Assembly: GCA_025453855.1 (NCBI GenBank)
Contig: JALOPO010000027.1
Span: 1 to 11,231 of the forward strand
Source of the DNA: Gemmatimonadaceae bacterium
Lineage (GTDB): Bacteria; Gemmatimonadota; Gemmatimonadetes; Gemmatimonadales; Gemmatimonadaceae
Direction: 5' to 3'
DNA length: 11,231 nucleotides
In this document: positions 1 to 6,282 of the stretch, in pieces
Position numbering within the stretch: position 1 is the first letter of the stretch
Layout: every line of letters begins with the position of its first letter
Made by a program: the position numbers and the translations under genes
The notes under the pieces: generated by a model
Databases searched by the model: none
Told to the model about the DNA's origin: nothing
Seen by the model: only the letters and a program-made list of their open reading frames with translations

Positions 1-95
1 ACTGGCTGCACCACTCGCATGCGGCCGAGGTGAATGCCTGGCTCCTCGAGTTCCTGGCCGCGCTCCCTGAAACGACCGACCGAGCGGCGGCGTAG
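1..95 (+). CDS. C-terminal end of an alpha/beta-hydrolase-like protein (partial, 5' end outside window)
   Basis: The frame whose codons begin at position 3 reads WLHHSHAAEVNAWLLEFL and on to a TAG at 93-95. In alpha/beta-hydrolase fold enzymes the catalytic His is typically followed within a few residues by a short 'E-V-N-x-x-L-L-x-F-L' helix that closes the protein, and this tail matches that pattern. The two window-edge bases before the Trp codon are 'ac', consistent with a preceding CAC His codon (GHW-type motif), though the first base of that codon is outside the window. Only about 30 residues are visible, so substrate and subfamily cannot be judged. The gene ends 8 nt before the rhomboid gene and points the same way, so co-transcription is likely. 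This is a motif-level assignment from a short tail. Confidence 0.6.
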   Translation, partial: WLHHSHAAEVNAWLLEFLAALPETTDRAAA

Positions 96-103
96 ACGAC
101 GGC

Positions 104-709
104 ATGGCACTCGTCCGCTCCCGTCGCGCGTCGCCGTCCCGCACGACGCGCGGCGGCGTCGTGGCCGGCCTCCGGCGTCGCGCCACCGTGCTCGCAGCCG
201 TGCTCGCCGCACCGTGGATCGCGCTGGCGGCCAACGCGACGCTCTTCGCTGGCACGCTCCTCCGCTTCGGCATCGTGCCGCGCACGATGACGGGGCTCCC
301 GGGGATCGTCGTCGCGCCGCTCCTCCACGCCAACGCCGCGCACCTGCTCGCGAACAGCTACGGCATCGTGGTGCTCGGCGGGCTCGTGCTCCTGCGACGC
401 GAGCGCGACTTCGTGGTGGTGACGCTCTCCGGCACGCTGCTCGGCGGCTTCGCGACGTGGCTCGTGGGGCGCCCCGCGGTGCACGTGGGGGCGAGCGGGG
501 TCGTCTTCGCCTATCTCGGCTACCTCCTGAGCACGGGCCTGTTCGAGCGACGCGTGGGTGCGATCGTGCTTTCGCTCGCGGCGGCGGTCACGTGGGGTGG
601 CCTGCTCGTGGGGCTGCTGCCGCTCCTGCCGGGCGTCTCGTGGGAAGGGCACATCGCCGGGCTCGCGGCCGGCGTGCTCGCGGCGCGAGCGCTCGCGCGA
701 CGGCGCTGA
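104..709 (+). CDS. Rhomboid-family intramembrane serine protease
   Basis: A 201-residue polytopic membrane protein with the rhomboid signature. The second core helix carries H75-x4-H80-x3-N84. The fourth carries the G129-A-S131-G132 motif, with Ser131 as nucleophile. The last helix has His183 (EGHIAGLAAG), the general base. About six hydrophobic helices can be drawn (roughly 28-52, 79-98, 103-122, 129-147, 151-175, 183-198) after an Arg-rich cytosolic N-terminus. Rhomboids cut transmembrane segments of membrane proteins inside the bilayer; the substrate here is unknown. The length fits a minimal bacterial six-TM rhomboid and all catalytic residues are present, so it should be active. ATG 104 is the first start in a hydrophobic-protein frame; no strong Shine-Dalgarno is visible. 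It is followed by a gene overlapping its stop by 1 nt (TGATG), suggesting translational coupling. Confidence 0.9.
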   Translation: MALVRSRRASPSRTTRGGVVAGLRRRATVLAAVLAAPWIALAANATLFAGTLLRFGIVPRTMTGLPGIVVAPLLHANAAHLLANSYGIVVLGGLVLLRRERDFVVVTLSGTLLGGFATWLVGRPAVHVGASGVVFAYLGYLLSTGLFERRVGAIVLSLAAAVTWGGLLVGLLPLLPGVSWEGHIAGLAAGVLAARALARRR

Positions 710-1308
710 TGTCCGAGCTGACGCTGGTCCGTCACGGCCGCTCGTCGCACGCGGAGACGGCGTGGGTCGATGCGCACGGCCTCCTGCGATGGCGCGCCGC
801 GTACGACGAGGCAGGGATCGCGAGCGACAGCGCACCGCCGGCCGCACTGGTCTCGGTCGCGTCACGCGGCGCCACGATCGTGGCCAGCACGCTCCCGCGC
901 GCGGTCGCATCGGCCGAGCGGCTGTCGACGGGCGCGGGGCGGCGCGAACCGGTGCTGCAGTCGGCGCTGCTGCGGGAGATCGAGCTGCCGCTGCCGACCA
1001 TCGACGGGATTCGCCTGCCGCTGGCCGGATGGGCGACGCTCACCGGCGTGCGGCTGCTCGGCGAGACGCTGCGCCCGGGCACGCGCGATGCGGCGTCGGC
1101 GCGTCTCGCGGAGGTCGAGCGTGCCAGGGCGGCGGCCGCGTGGCTCGACGAGCTGGTGGTCGCACGCGGCCCGGTGCTGGTGGTGACGCATGCCGCCTTC
1201 CGCTCGTACCTCGCACGCGCGCTACTGGCCACGGGGTGGCGCGGCCCACGATTCGGCGCGATGGGGCACTGGAGCGCCTGGCCATTCAGCCGCCCGGCGA
1301 TGCGCTGA
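709..1308 (+). CDS. Histidine phosphatase family protein (phosphoglycerate-mutase-like fold)
   Basis: A 199-residue protein starting at the ATG that overlaps the rhomboid TGA. The N-terminus LTLVRHGRSSH contains the family RHG motif, with His9 the expected phospho-accepting histidine and Arg8 a phosphate ligand. STLPRAVASAERL supplies the second conserved Arg (R64), Glu90 is the likely acid, and VLVVTHAAFRS provides the second catalytic His161. The architecture and length fit small branch-1 histidine phosphatases (SixA/GpmB/CobC-like). Substrate specificity cannot be read from the sequence; reactions in this superfamily range from sugar phosphates to phosphohistidine. The same frame stays open upstream to about 34, but that extension is Arg-rich and overlaps the rhomboid gene, so it is rejected. 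It is probably the last gene of the hydrolase-rhomboid-phosphatase unit, since two hairpins follow. Confidence 0.87.
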   Translation: MSELTLVRHGRSSHAETAWVDAHGLLRWRAAYDEAGIASDSAPPAALVSVASRGATIVASTLPRAVASAERLSTGAGRREPVLQSALLREIELPLPTIDGIRLPLAGWATLTGVRLLGETLRPGTRDAASARLAEVERARAAAAWLDELVVARGPVLVVTHAAFRSYLARALLATGWRGPRFGAMGHWSAWPFSRPAMR

Positions 1309-1335
1309 CGAGCTCGACCGGACAGATCGCGCGAG

Positions 1336-1370
1336 ATCCTGCGCAGCATTCCATGCAATGCGTGCAGGAT
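1336..1370 (+). terminator. Hairpin downstream of the phosphatase gene, possible terminator
   Basis: ATCCTGC (1336-1342) pairs perfectly with GCAGGAT (1364-1370), and inside it GCATT (1346-1350) pairs with AATGC (1357-1361) around a 6-nt loop, with a small asymmetric internal loop. It lies 27 nt after the phosphatase stop and before the next gene on the same strand. There is no U-tract, so intrinsic termination is uncertain. It could equally be an RNA-end stabilising hairpin. Confidence 0.4.
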
Positions 1371-1385
1371 GCCCGATCATCGGGC
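1371..1385. promoter_or_regulatory. 15-bp near-perfect palindrome, operator-like or second hairpin
   Basis: GCCCGAT-C-ATCGGGC has 7-bp arms around a single central base. It directly abuts the preceding hairpin and lies 75 bp upstream of the Sel1-repeat gene start at 1461. It may be a dimeric-regulator site for that gene, or the second of two tandem terminator hairpins (6-bp stem, TCA loop). The sequence alone does not decide between these. Confidence 0.35.
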
Positions 1386-1460
1386 CGTCCCCCACCTTTG
1401 TGCGTGCCTGCGCGACGCCGCGCAGCGCTCACGGCCTCGGGCCACTCCGACCGGTTCAGT

Positions 1461-2441
1461 ATGCCTCAGCTGCAAGGGGTCACGGCGACCCCGCTCGCGC
1501 GCCACCGTGCCCTGGCGCTCGCCACCATGCTGCTCGCCCTCGCGCCGCACCATCTCGCCGCCCAGACGAAGGCGCGCACGCCGCGCGCAACGCTCGACAC
1601 GACGGCGCTCGCCACGAAGTGCACCACCGCCAACGACGGCGCCGCCTGCGCGCGGCTCGCGTGGCACGTGATCGATGCCAGGCGCGGTGCCGATACGGCG
1701 CGCGCCACGGCGCTCCTCGACCGGGCCTGCCGCGCGGGGACGACGCGCGAGTGTCGCAGTGCGGCGTGGCTGCGTCGCGCTCACTGGCGCACGGCCGCCG
1801 ACAGCGCGGGTGTGGCCGAGCTGTACGAACGTGGCTGCAATGCCGGCGACGCGTCGTCGTGCACGTCGCTGGGGTGGTTCCGTGCGCACGGCGTGGGCGG
1901 ACCGCGCGATGCGGCGGCGGCGGTGACGCTCTACGATCGCGCGTGCACGGCCGGCCACCTGCGCGCCTGTGCGAACCTGGGAAGCGTGAGCGACGAGGGA
2001 CTGGCCGTCGGGACGGCCGCGGCGCGCGTGCGTCCAGGGCTGGAGAAGGCGTGCAAGGCCAGGGATCCCGCAGCCTGCACCAACCTCGCGGTGCGGCTCG
2101 AGCACGACGGTGCCACCGCGGCCGAGCTGCGTCGTGCCGCGACGCTCTACGAGCGTGCCTGCCAGGACGGGCAGCACGAGGCGTGCGTGAACCTGGGCGT
2201 GATGACGGCGCGCGGCCGTGGCGTGCCGCAGAACGCGACCCGCGCCGCGCAGCTCTACACGCAGGCGTGCGAGGACGGGCTCGGCGTCGGGTGCTGGAAT
2301 CTCGCGATCGCACGGAGCCGGGCGGCGCACACCGCGGCCGACACGAGCGCGGCGCGTGCGCTGGTCACGCGCGCCTGCACGCAGGGGCATCGCGAGGCGT
2401 GCGTGCTCGCTGCCGACTCGACACGCCGCGCGATGCCGTGA
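1461..2441 (+). CDS. Exported cysteine-rich Sel1-like repeat protein
   Basis: A 326-residue protein with a signal peptide: basic residues near 14-16, a hydrophobic core at about 17-28 and a likely cut after LAAQ (residue 35). The mature part is Sel1-like (SLR, TPR-related) repeats. First cysteines fall at residues 54, 90, 126, 162, 198, 234, 270 and 306, exactly 36 apart. Each has a partner eight residues on (CX7C), except the first pair, which is CX8C (C54/C63). Phrases such as YERACQDGQHEACVNLG recur. This is the arrangement of the Helicobacter cysteine-rich (Hcp) proteins, where each pair forms a disulfide within a helical hairpin, so eight disulfides are predicted in an oxidising compartment. 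Such solenoids bind proteins or peptides; no enzyme is implied. ATG 1461 is chosen because it gives the signal peptide; no good Shine-Dalgarno is visible. The function is unknown. Confidence 0.85.
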   Translation: MPQLQGVTATPLARHRALALATMLLALAPHHLAAQTKARTPRATLDTTALATKCTTANDGAACARLAWHVIDARRGADTARATALLDRACRAGTTRECRSAAWLRRAHWRTAADSAGVAELYERGCNAGDASSCTSLGWFRAHGVGGPRDAAAAVTLYDRACTAGHLRACANLGSVSDEGLAVGTAAARVRPGLEKACKARDPAACTNLAVRLEHDGATAAELRRAATLYERACQDGQHEACVNLGVMTARGRGVPQNATRAAQLYTQACEDGLGVGCWNLAIARSRAAHTAADTSAARALVTRACTQGHREACVLAADSTRRAMP

Positions 2442-2463
2442 ACGCGGCGCACGAACGGTGAGT

Positions 2464-2507
2464 GCGAGAACCGGGTGCGATGCCGACGCGTCGCGCCCGG
2501 TTCCCGC
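2464..2507. terminator. Strong hairpin between convergent genes, probable bidirectional terminator
   Basis: Arms 2468-2480 and 2491-2503 pair over 13 positions (12 Watson-Crick and one G-T) around a 10-nt loop. The pairing extends outward to 2464 and 2507 with one mismatch. It sits between the Sel1-repeat gene (ends 2441, +) and the TPR lipoprotein gene (ends 2532, -), the expected place for a shared terminator. No U-tract follows on either strand. Confidence 0.6.
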
Positions 2508-2531
2508 ATCGTGGATCACCCACCGCGATGC

Positions 2532-3479
2532 TCAGCGCCGCGTGCGCGCGACGCGCGCCTCGGCGGCCAGGTACCCGAACGACGCCCACTGCGGCCCGGC
2601 GAGCACGCGCGCCAGCAGGCGATCGGCGTCGGCGCTGCGCCCGGCAAGCGCGTACCATGTCGCCACGCCGTACGCGGTGGTCGCATCGTCGAGCGACTCG
2701 GCACGCGACGGCACGAGCGTCTCCGGCGTCACGCGCCCCGCGTAGAGCGCGACGAGTCGCAGGTAGGCATCGTTCTCGATCACGCGATCGATGCGCGAGG
2801 CGGCGGCCAGCGCGCGCGCGGCGGTGGCGCTGTCGCCGGCGAGGCGCGCCGTCATGTGCTGCCAGTACGCCGTGGCGACGATCGCGTCGGGATTGGTGCT
2901 CACGCGCATGCACGCGTCGTACGCGGCGAGCGCGCGCCGCCAGTCGCCCTGCAGGTGACGGGCGAGCGCGAGGTGGTACCAGATGTTGAACTGCAGCGTG
3001 CTGGTCGGGATGTTGGCGGCGTTGGGCTGGCCGTCGGGCTCCACCTCGTCGGGGCGGCCGCGCACGAGGGCGGCGGCGGCCTCGAAGTCGCGCACGGCGG
3101 CGTCGAGCTCGCGCACGGTGAGGTGCCGGTGGCCGCGGTGGCGCGGGAAGCGCGCGTCGCGCGGGTGGAGGCGCATGCCGAGCGTGAAGGCGGCGATCGC
3201 GTCGCGATAGCGCCCGAGGTAGGCGAGTCGACGACCGTACCAGATGAGCGCGTCGGCATTCGTCGTGTCGCGGCGCCACTCGCGCTCGGCGTCGGCGAGC
3301 TGCGCCGACAGGCGCGCCTGCGCGGCGGCCGATGGCGGCACCGGCACGAGCGGCGCGCCGAGCAGGGAGCGCGCCTCGGCACCGGGCGGGAGCGACGTGG
3401 CCGGCGAGGTGGAGCGCGTCGCACACGCCACGAGCGTGCACGCGCCGAGCAGGATCGCGAGCCGGCGGCGCATCGTCAT
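2532..3479 (-). CDS. TPR-repeat lipoprotein
   Basis: A 315-residue protein. The N-terminus MTMRRRLAILLGACTLVAC is a lipoprotein signal, with Cys19 in an L-V-A-C lipobox (Cys14 in LGAC is a weaker alternative). A helical region follows with TPR-type helix pairs: about 76-107 (ALIWYGRRLAYLGRYRDAIAAF), 110-139, 164-195 (YHLALARHLQGDWRRALAAY), 204-230 and 268-295 (WYALAGRSADADRLLARVL). It is probably anchored on the periplasmic side of a membrane and acts as a protein-binding scaffold. Its ATG overlaps the stop of the upstream M20 peptidase by 4 nt (ATGA), so the two are translationally coupled and likely work in one pathway. A partner role for the peptidase is inference; no catalytic motif is seen. 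The frame stays open far upstream, but only antisense to the peptidase and channel genes. Confidence 0.85.
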   Translation of the reverse strand: MTMRRRLAILLGACTLVACATRSTSPATSLPPGAEARSLLGAPLVPVPPSAAAQARLSAQLADAEREWRRDTTNADALIWYGRRLAYLGRYRDAIAAFTLGMRLHPRDARFPRHRGHRHLTVRELDAAVRDFEAAAALVRGRPDEVEPDGQPNAANIPTSTLQFNIWYHLALARHLQGDWRRALAAYDACMRVSTNPDAIVATAYWQHMTARLAGDSATAARALAAASRIDRVIENDAYLRLVALYAGRVTPETLVPSRAESLDDATTAYGVATWYALAGRSADADRLLARVLAGPQWASFGYLAAEARVARTRR

Positions 3480-4771
3480 CGCGCGACTCCGGCGAGCGTC
3501 GCCACGACCAGCGCCACCCACTGCGGGCCGAGCCAGCCGTTGGGGCCGTCCTCGTAGCTCTCGTCGAGCGAGTGGGCGCCGCGCCCGCGCCCGGCGGCGT
3601 CGAGCGTGATGGCGGGGATGCCGAGCGCGATCGGCACGTTGGCGTCGGTGCTCGAGGCGATGGGCGTGATCGGGAAGCCGAGGTGCCGCGCCGTCTCGAC
3701 GGCGACGCGCACGATGTGCGCGCTGTCGGGCTGCGTGCCGGCGGGGCGCAGGCCGATGGTGTCGAGGCGCATGGCGAGCGGGACGCGACTGTCGGGCCAG
3801 CGTGCGCGCTCGGCGCGCAGCGCCCCCTCGATGGCGGCGCGGAAGCGTGCATCGAGCGCGGTGAGCGCGGCGGTGCTCTCCGAGCGCATGTCGATCTCGA
3901 ACGCCGCCTCGGCGGGGATCGAGTTCACCGAGGTGCCGCCCTTCACCACGCTCACGCTGAAGGTGGTGCGCGGATCGGCCGGGACGGTAAAGTCGGCGAT
4001 GGTGGCGATGGCGCGTCCCATCGCATGCATCGGGTTCGGCATCCCGAAGGCGCCGTAGCTGTGGCCACCCGGGCCGCTGTACGTGACGCGATAGCGATGG
4101 CTCCCGACCGCGCCGCTGGTGGCGCCGAAGCCGGTGCCATCGACGGAGATGAAGTAGCCGATGCGTCCCTTGTACTCGCCCTCGAACAGGGCGCGCACGC
4201 CGCGCAGGTTGCCCGCGCCCTCCTCGCCCACGGTGCCGACGACGAGCACGTCGCCGCCGGTGCGCACGCGCGCCTCGTGCATGGCGCGCACGACGGCGAG
4301 CACGGTCGCGAGGCCGCGGCAGTCGTCGCCGATGCCGGGGCCGCGCAGGACGACGCGCCCGCCGGTGGTGTCGCGGCGCACCGTGACGTCGGTCCCGTCG
4401 GGGAAGACGGTGTCGAGATGTGCGGAGAGCACGACCAGCGGACCGCGCCCGCTGCCGCGTCGCACGCCGATGACGTTGCCCACGCTGTCGATCCGGAGCG
4501 CGTCGATGCCGAACTCGGCGAGGCGGCGCCGGTAGTCGGCGGCCCGCGCCTGCTCGCGGAAGGGCGGGGCGGGGATGGCGCAGATGCCCGCCTGCTGCTC
4601 GAGCGTCCAGCCGTTGTCGCGGCGGAGCTGCGCGAGCGCCGCGCCGAGTGCACGATCGGCCGTCGGGAGCATGGGTGCGCGCTGGGCCGGCACCGGCACC
4701 GTCGCGCACGAAAGGAGGGCGGCGGCGAGGGTGCGGCGTGCGTGGCGTGACGCAAGCGGGGAACGGGGCAC
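3476..4771 (-). CDS. Exported M20-family zinc metallopeptidase
   Basis: From a GTG at 4771 this encodes 431 residues. Residues 1-30 form a signal peptide (SPLASRHARRTLAAALLS, ending PVPAQ). M20 motifs follow: H118-L-D120 (first metal ligand, then active-site Asp), GPGIGDD with D149 as the bridging ligand, G-E183-E184 (general base plus ligand), D211 in SVDGTG, GPGGHS with H237 in the lid domain, and H400 in GAHS as the last ligand. The dimerisation lid lies at roughly 220-340. All metal and catalytic residues are present, so an active di-zinc amino- or carboxypeptidase (CPG2/PepT-like) is expected, probably periplasmic. The exact substrate is not deducible. The start is the weakest point: the GTG gives a clean signal peptide but has no clear ribosome site, and an upstream in-frame ATG at 4894 would add a non-signal-like extension. 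The peptidase heads a two-gene operon with the TPR lipoprotein. Confidence 0.88.
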   Translation of the reverse strand: MPRSPLASRHARRTLAAALLSCATVPVPAQRAPMLPTADRALGAALAQLRRDNGWTLEQQAGICAIPAPPFREQARAADYRRRLAEFGIDALRIDSVGNVIGVRRGSGRGPLVVLSAHLDTVFPDGTDVTVRRDTTGGRVVLRGPGIGDDCRGLATVLAVVRAMHEARVRTGGDVLVVGTVGEEGAGNLRGVRALFEGEYKGRIGYFISVDGTGFGATSGAVGSHRYRVTYSGPGGHSYGAFGMPNPMHAMGRAIATIADFTVPADPRTTFSVSVVKGGTSVNSIPAEAAFEIDMRSESTAALTALDARFRAAIEGALRAERARWPDSRVPLAMRLDTIGLRPAGTQPDSAHIVRVAVETARHLGFPITPIASSTDANVPIALGIPAITLDAAGRGRGAHSLDESYEDGPNGWLGPQWVALVVATLAGVAR

Positions 4772-4815
4772 GGTCGAAGCTCGGTGGAGGACGTGGACCG
4801 GCGGCGGTGCGGCCA

Positions 4816-4924
4816 CCGGCGAGGAGAACGCAGCCGGGTCGCGACACGCTGCACGGGGAGCGCTCGCGGGTGGCAGATGCCGCGCAGCCGCGTTCATTTC
4901 CCTGCAGCAGGCCGTCCTCGCCGG
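4816..4924. promoter_or_regulatory. 10-bp inverted repeat spanning the divergent intergenic region
   Basis: CCGGCGAGGA (4816-4825) and its exact reverse complement TCCTCGCCGG (4915-4924) face each other across 89 bp. They lie in the 190-bp gap between the divergently transcribed peptidase and Kir-channel genes. Paired sites in a divergent promoter could bind one regulator, but in GC-rich sequence a chance match is possible. No confident -35/-10 elements were recognised here. Confidence 0.25.
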
Positions 4925-4933
4925 GCGGCCCGG
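4921..4933. promoter_or_regulatory. 13-bp perfect palindrome upstream of the Kir-channel gene
   Basis: CCGGGC-G-GCCCGG has 6-bp arms around one base and ends 28 bp before the channel ATG. It overlaps the right half of the longer inverted repeat by four bases. It could be an operator or a leader hairpin that affects initiation. Short GC palindromes are common in such genomes, so the call is tentative. Confidence 0.25.
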
Positions 4934-4961
4934 ACCCGTAGCCGCGAGTGCAGCGCATCCC

Positions 4962-6044
4962 ATGGCCGATCCGTCCACGGCACCGGCGCCCGCCGCCGAC
5001 GCCGACTATCTGGTGAGCAAGGCTCCCGCCGCGTCGCCGATGACCAGCGGCGCACCCACGCCACCGTCCGGCACCGCCGCGCAGCCCGATCTCGGCTTCG
5101 GTCGCGTGGTGGCGCAGCAGGCGCGCGGGCGCTTCCTGGAGCGCGACGGCACGCCGCAGAGTCGCAAGTACGGGCTCGGCTCGCAGTGGGCGGCGCGCAC
5201 CTACATGCGTGCGCTGCAGGCGCCATGGCCAACCTTCCTGCTCTGGAGCGTGGGGCTCCTCCTGCTCGCCAACGGCTGCTTCGCGCTGCTCTGGCGTGCG
5301 CTCGGCCCGCAGGCGATCGCGGCCGAGTCGGCGCTGTCGATGAGCGACCCGTTCCTGCTCGCGCTGGTCTTCAGCACGGGGCTCTTCACGACCACCGGCA
5401 CCGAGGGGATGCACGCGGTGGGCGACACCGCGCACCTGCTCTTCGTCCTCGAGTCGCTCCTCGGCCCGCTCGCCCTCATGGCGCTCGGCGGGCTGGTGGT
5501 GGCGCGCATCACGCGGCCGCGGGCGCGCATCCGCTTCACCGAGGGGATGGTGGTGGCGCCGTATCGCGGCGGGCGCGCCCTCATGTTCCGCGTCGTGAAC
5601 GTGAACCCGGCCGAGCTGAGCGACGTGCACGTGCGCGTGAACCTCGCGATGTTCGAGGAGGTGGACGGTCGGCGCGAGCGCCGCTTCCACCAGCTCGTCC
5701 TGGAGCGCTCGAACGTGGAGTTCTTCACGCTCCACTGGACGATCGTGCACCCGATCGACGCCAGGAGCCCGCTGCGGGGGATGACGCCCGAGCGCTTCCG
5801 CGCCTCGCAGGCCGAGGTGCTGGTGCTCATGCACGCCCACGAGGAGCTCTTCTCCACGCGCGTCACCGCGCGCACCTCGTACGTGGCCGACGACGTGCGG
5901 TGGGACGCGAAGTGGTCCGACATCTTCATGGCCTCACCCGACGGCATCATCACCATCGACGTCGAGCGCCTCGATCGCGTGGACCGGCTTCCCGAGGGGG
6001 CGACCAGCCTGCCGGCGGCGCCCGAGGAGGGCGCGGCGCGCTGA
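4962..6044 (+). CDS. Inward-rectifier (Kir/KirBac-type) channel homologue with a non-canonical filter
   Basis: A 360-residue protein. After a Pro/Ala-rich N-terminus (1-45) and a slide-helix region (about 68-88), TM1 is about 89-112, the pore helix 128-142 and TM2 157-183. A cytosolic Kir immunoglobulin-like domain spans about 186-340. Diagnostic Kir segments are RPRARIRFTEG (185-195), LMFRVVN (207-213), FFTLHWTIVHPIDARSPL (254-271) and DDVRWDAKWSDIF (310-322); they match my recollection of KirBac1.1 closely and without gaps. The pore is odd. Where KirBac has FSVETLATVGYGDMH, this protein has FSTGLFTTTGTEGMH (137-151), so TVGYG is replaced by TTGTE, and the pore-helix Glu by Gly140. The codons are clean and in frame, so this is not a frameshift. 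It is a real Kir-family membrane protein whose K+ selectivity cannot be assumed. ATG 4962 was chosen as the first start giving the Kir N-terminus. Confidence 0.9.
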   Translation: MADPSTAPAPAADADYLVSKAPAASPMTSGAPTPPSGTAAQPDLGFGRVVAQQARGRFLERDGTPQSRKYGLGSQWAARTYMRALQAPWPTFLLWSVGLLLLANGCFALLWRALGPQAIAAESALSMSDPFLLALVFSTGLFTTTGTEGMHAVGDTAHLLFVLESLLGPLALMALGGLVVARITRPRARIRFTEGMVVAPYRGGRALMFRVVNVNPAELSDVHVRVNLAMFEEVDGRRERRFHQLVLERSNVEFFTLHWTIVHPIDARSPLRGMTPERFRASQAEVLVLMHAHEELFSTRVTARTSYVADDVRWDAKWSDIFMASPDGIITIDVERLDRVDRLPEGATSLPAAPEEGAAR

Positions 6045-6074
6045 GTTCACCGCCCGCGTCGTGCGCCCGTACGG

Positions 6075-6079
6075 GGACG
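6075..6079. repeat. Left copy of 5-bp direct repeat (putative target-site duplication)
   Basis: GGACG immediately precedes the first base of the 163-bp palindromic element. The identical GGACG immediately follows its last base at 6243-6247. A direct repeat abutting both ends is the mark left by staggered-cut transposition. Confidence 0.6.
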
Positions 6080-6242
6080 AACGGCGGGCCGCGATGATGC
6101 GAAGGGGGCGCCATGTGACGCGATGAACTGACCTGTCGGATGCTGACGGTGCCTGCGGAAGCTCCGCAGGCATCGTCAGCATCCCATCCGTCGGTTCATC
6201 GCGCTGCGTCGCGCCTCCCTCGCATCATCGCGGCCCGCCGTT
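6080..6242. mobile_element. 163-bp foldback/MITE-like palindromic element
   Basis: Two 80-bp arms (6080-6159 and 6163-6242) are reverse complements at 67 of 80 positions around a 3-nt centre (AGC). The outer 23 bp of each arm are a perfect inverted repeat beginning AACGGCGGGCCG. A 10-bp block (6119-6128 with 6194-6203) is also perfect, and the inner 22 bp differ once. Most mismatches fall in two short internal segments (6112-6118 and 6129-6137). The element carries no gene and is bounded by the direct repeat GGACG on both sides. Together these indicate a non-autonomous inverted-repeat element mobilised in trans; I cannot name the transposase family. It lies 35 bp after the Kir stop and 40 bp after the antiporter stop, between convergent genes. 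Transcripts from either side would fold into a very long hairpin, so it may also serve as a bidirectional terminator. Confidence 0.7.
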
Positions 6243-6247
6243 GGACG
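6243..6247. repeat. Right copy of 5-bp direct repeat (putative target-site duplication)
   Basis: GGACG directly follows the last base of the palindromic element and matches the left copy at 6075-6079. Confidence 0.6.
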
Positions 6248-6282
6248 GAGCCCCGGCGCGCGGCGGCCGGGCACCGCATGCG

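Noticed and set aside
34..708. Upstream extension of the histidine-phosphatase frame
   Set aside because: It overlaps the rhomboid gene out of frame, is Arg-rich with no recognisable domain, and the RHG motif begins just after the ATG at 709.
3332..4750. Long plus-strand frame of 472 residues opposite the M20 peptidase
   Set aside because: Its composition (Ala/Gly/Asp/His/Arg-rich) is that of an antisense shadow, and the opposite strand has complete M20 metal-ligand motifs.
5391..5408. The altered Kir filter as a frameshift artefact
   Set aside because: The frame is continuous, flanking pore-helix and post-filter residues (Phe-Ser and Met-His) keep KirBac spacing, and downstream Kir motifs remain in the same frame.
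2532..5840. A 1102-residue minus-strand open frame running through the lipoprotein, peptidase and Kir regions
   Set aside because: Only its last 315 residues (from 3479) look like a protein. The rest is His/Arg-rich and antisense or out of frame to well-supported peptidase and channel genes, a known artefact of high-GC genomes.
6080..6242. Palindrome as an ordinary rho-independent terminator only
   Set aside because: At 163 bp with perfect 23-bp ends it is far longer than an intrinsic terminator, has no U-tract, and is bordered by an exact 5-bp direct repeat. A terminator role may be secondary.
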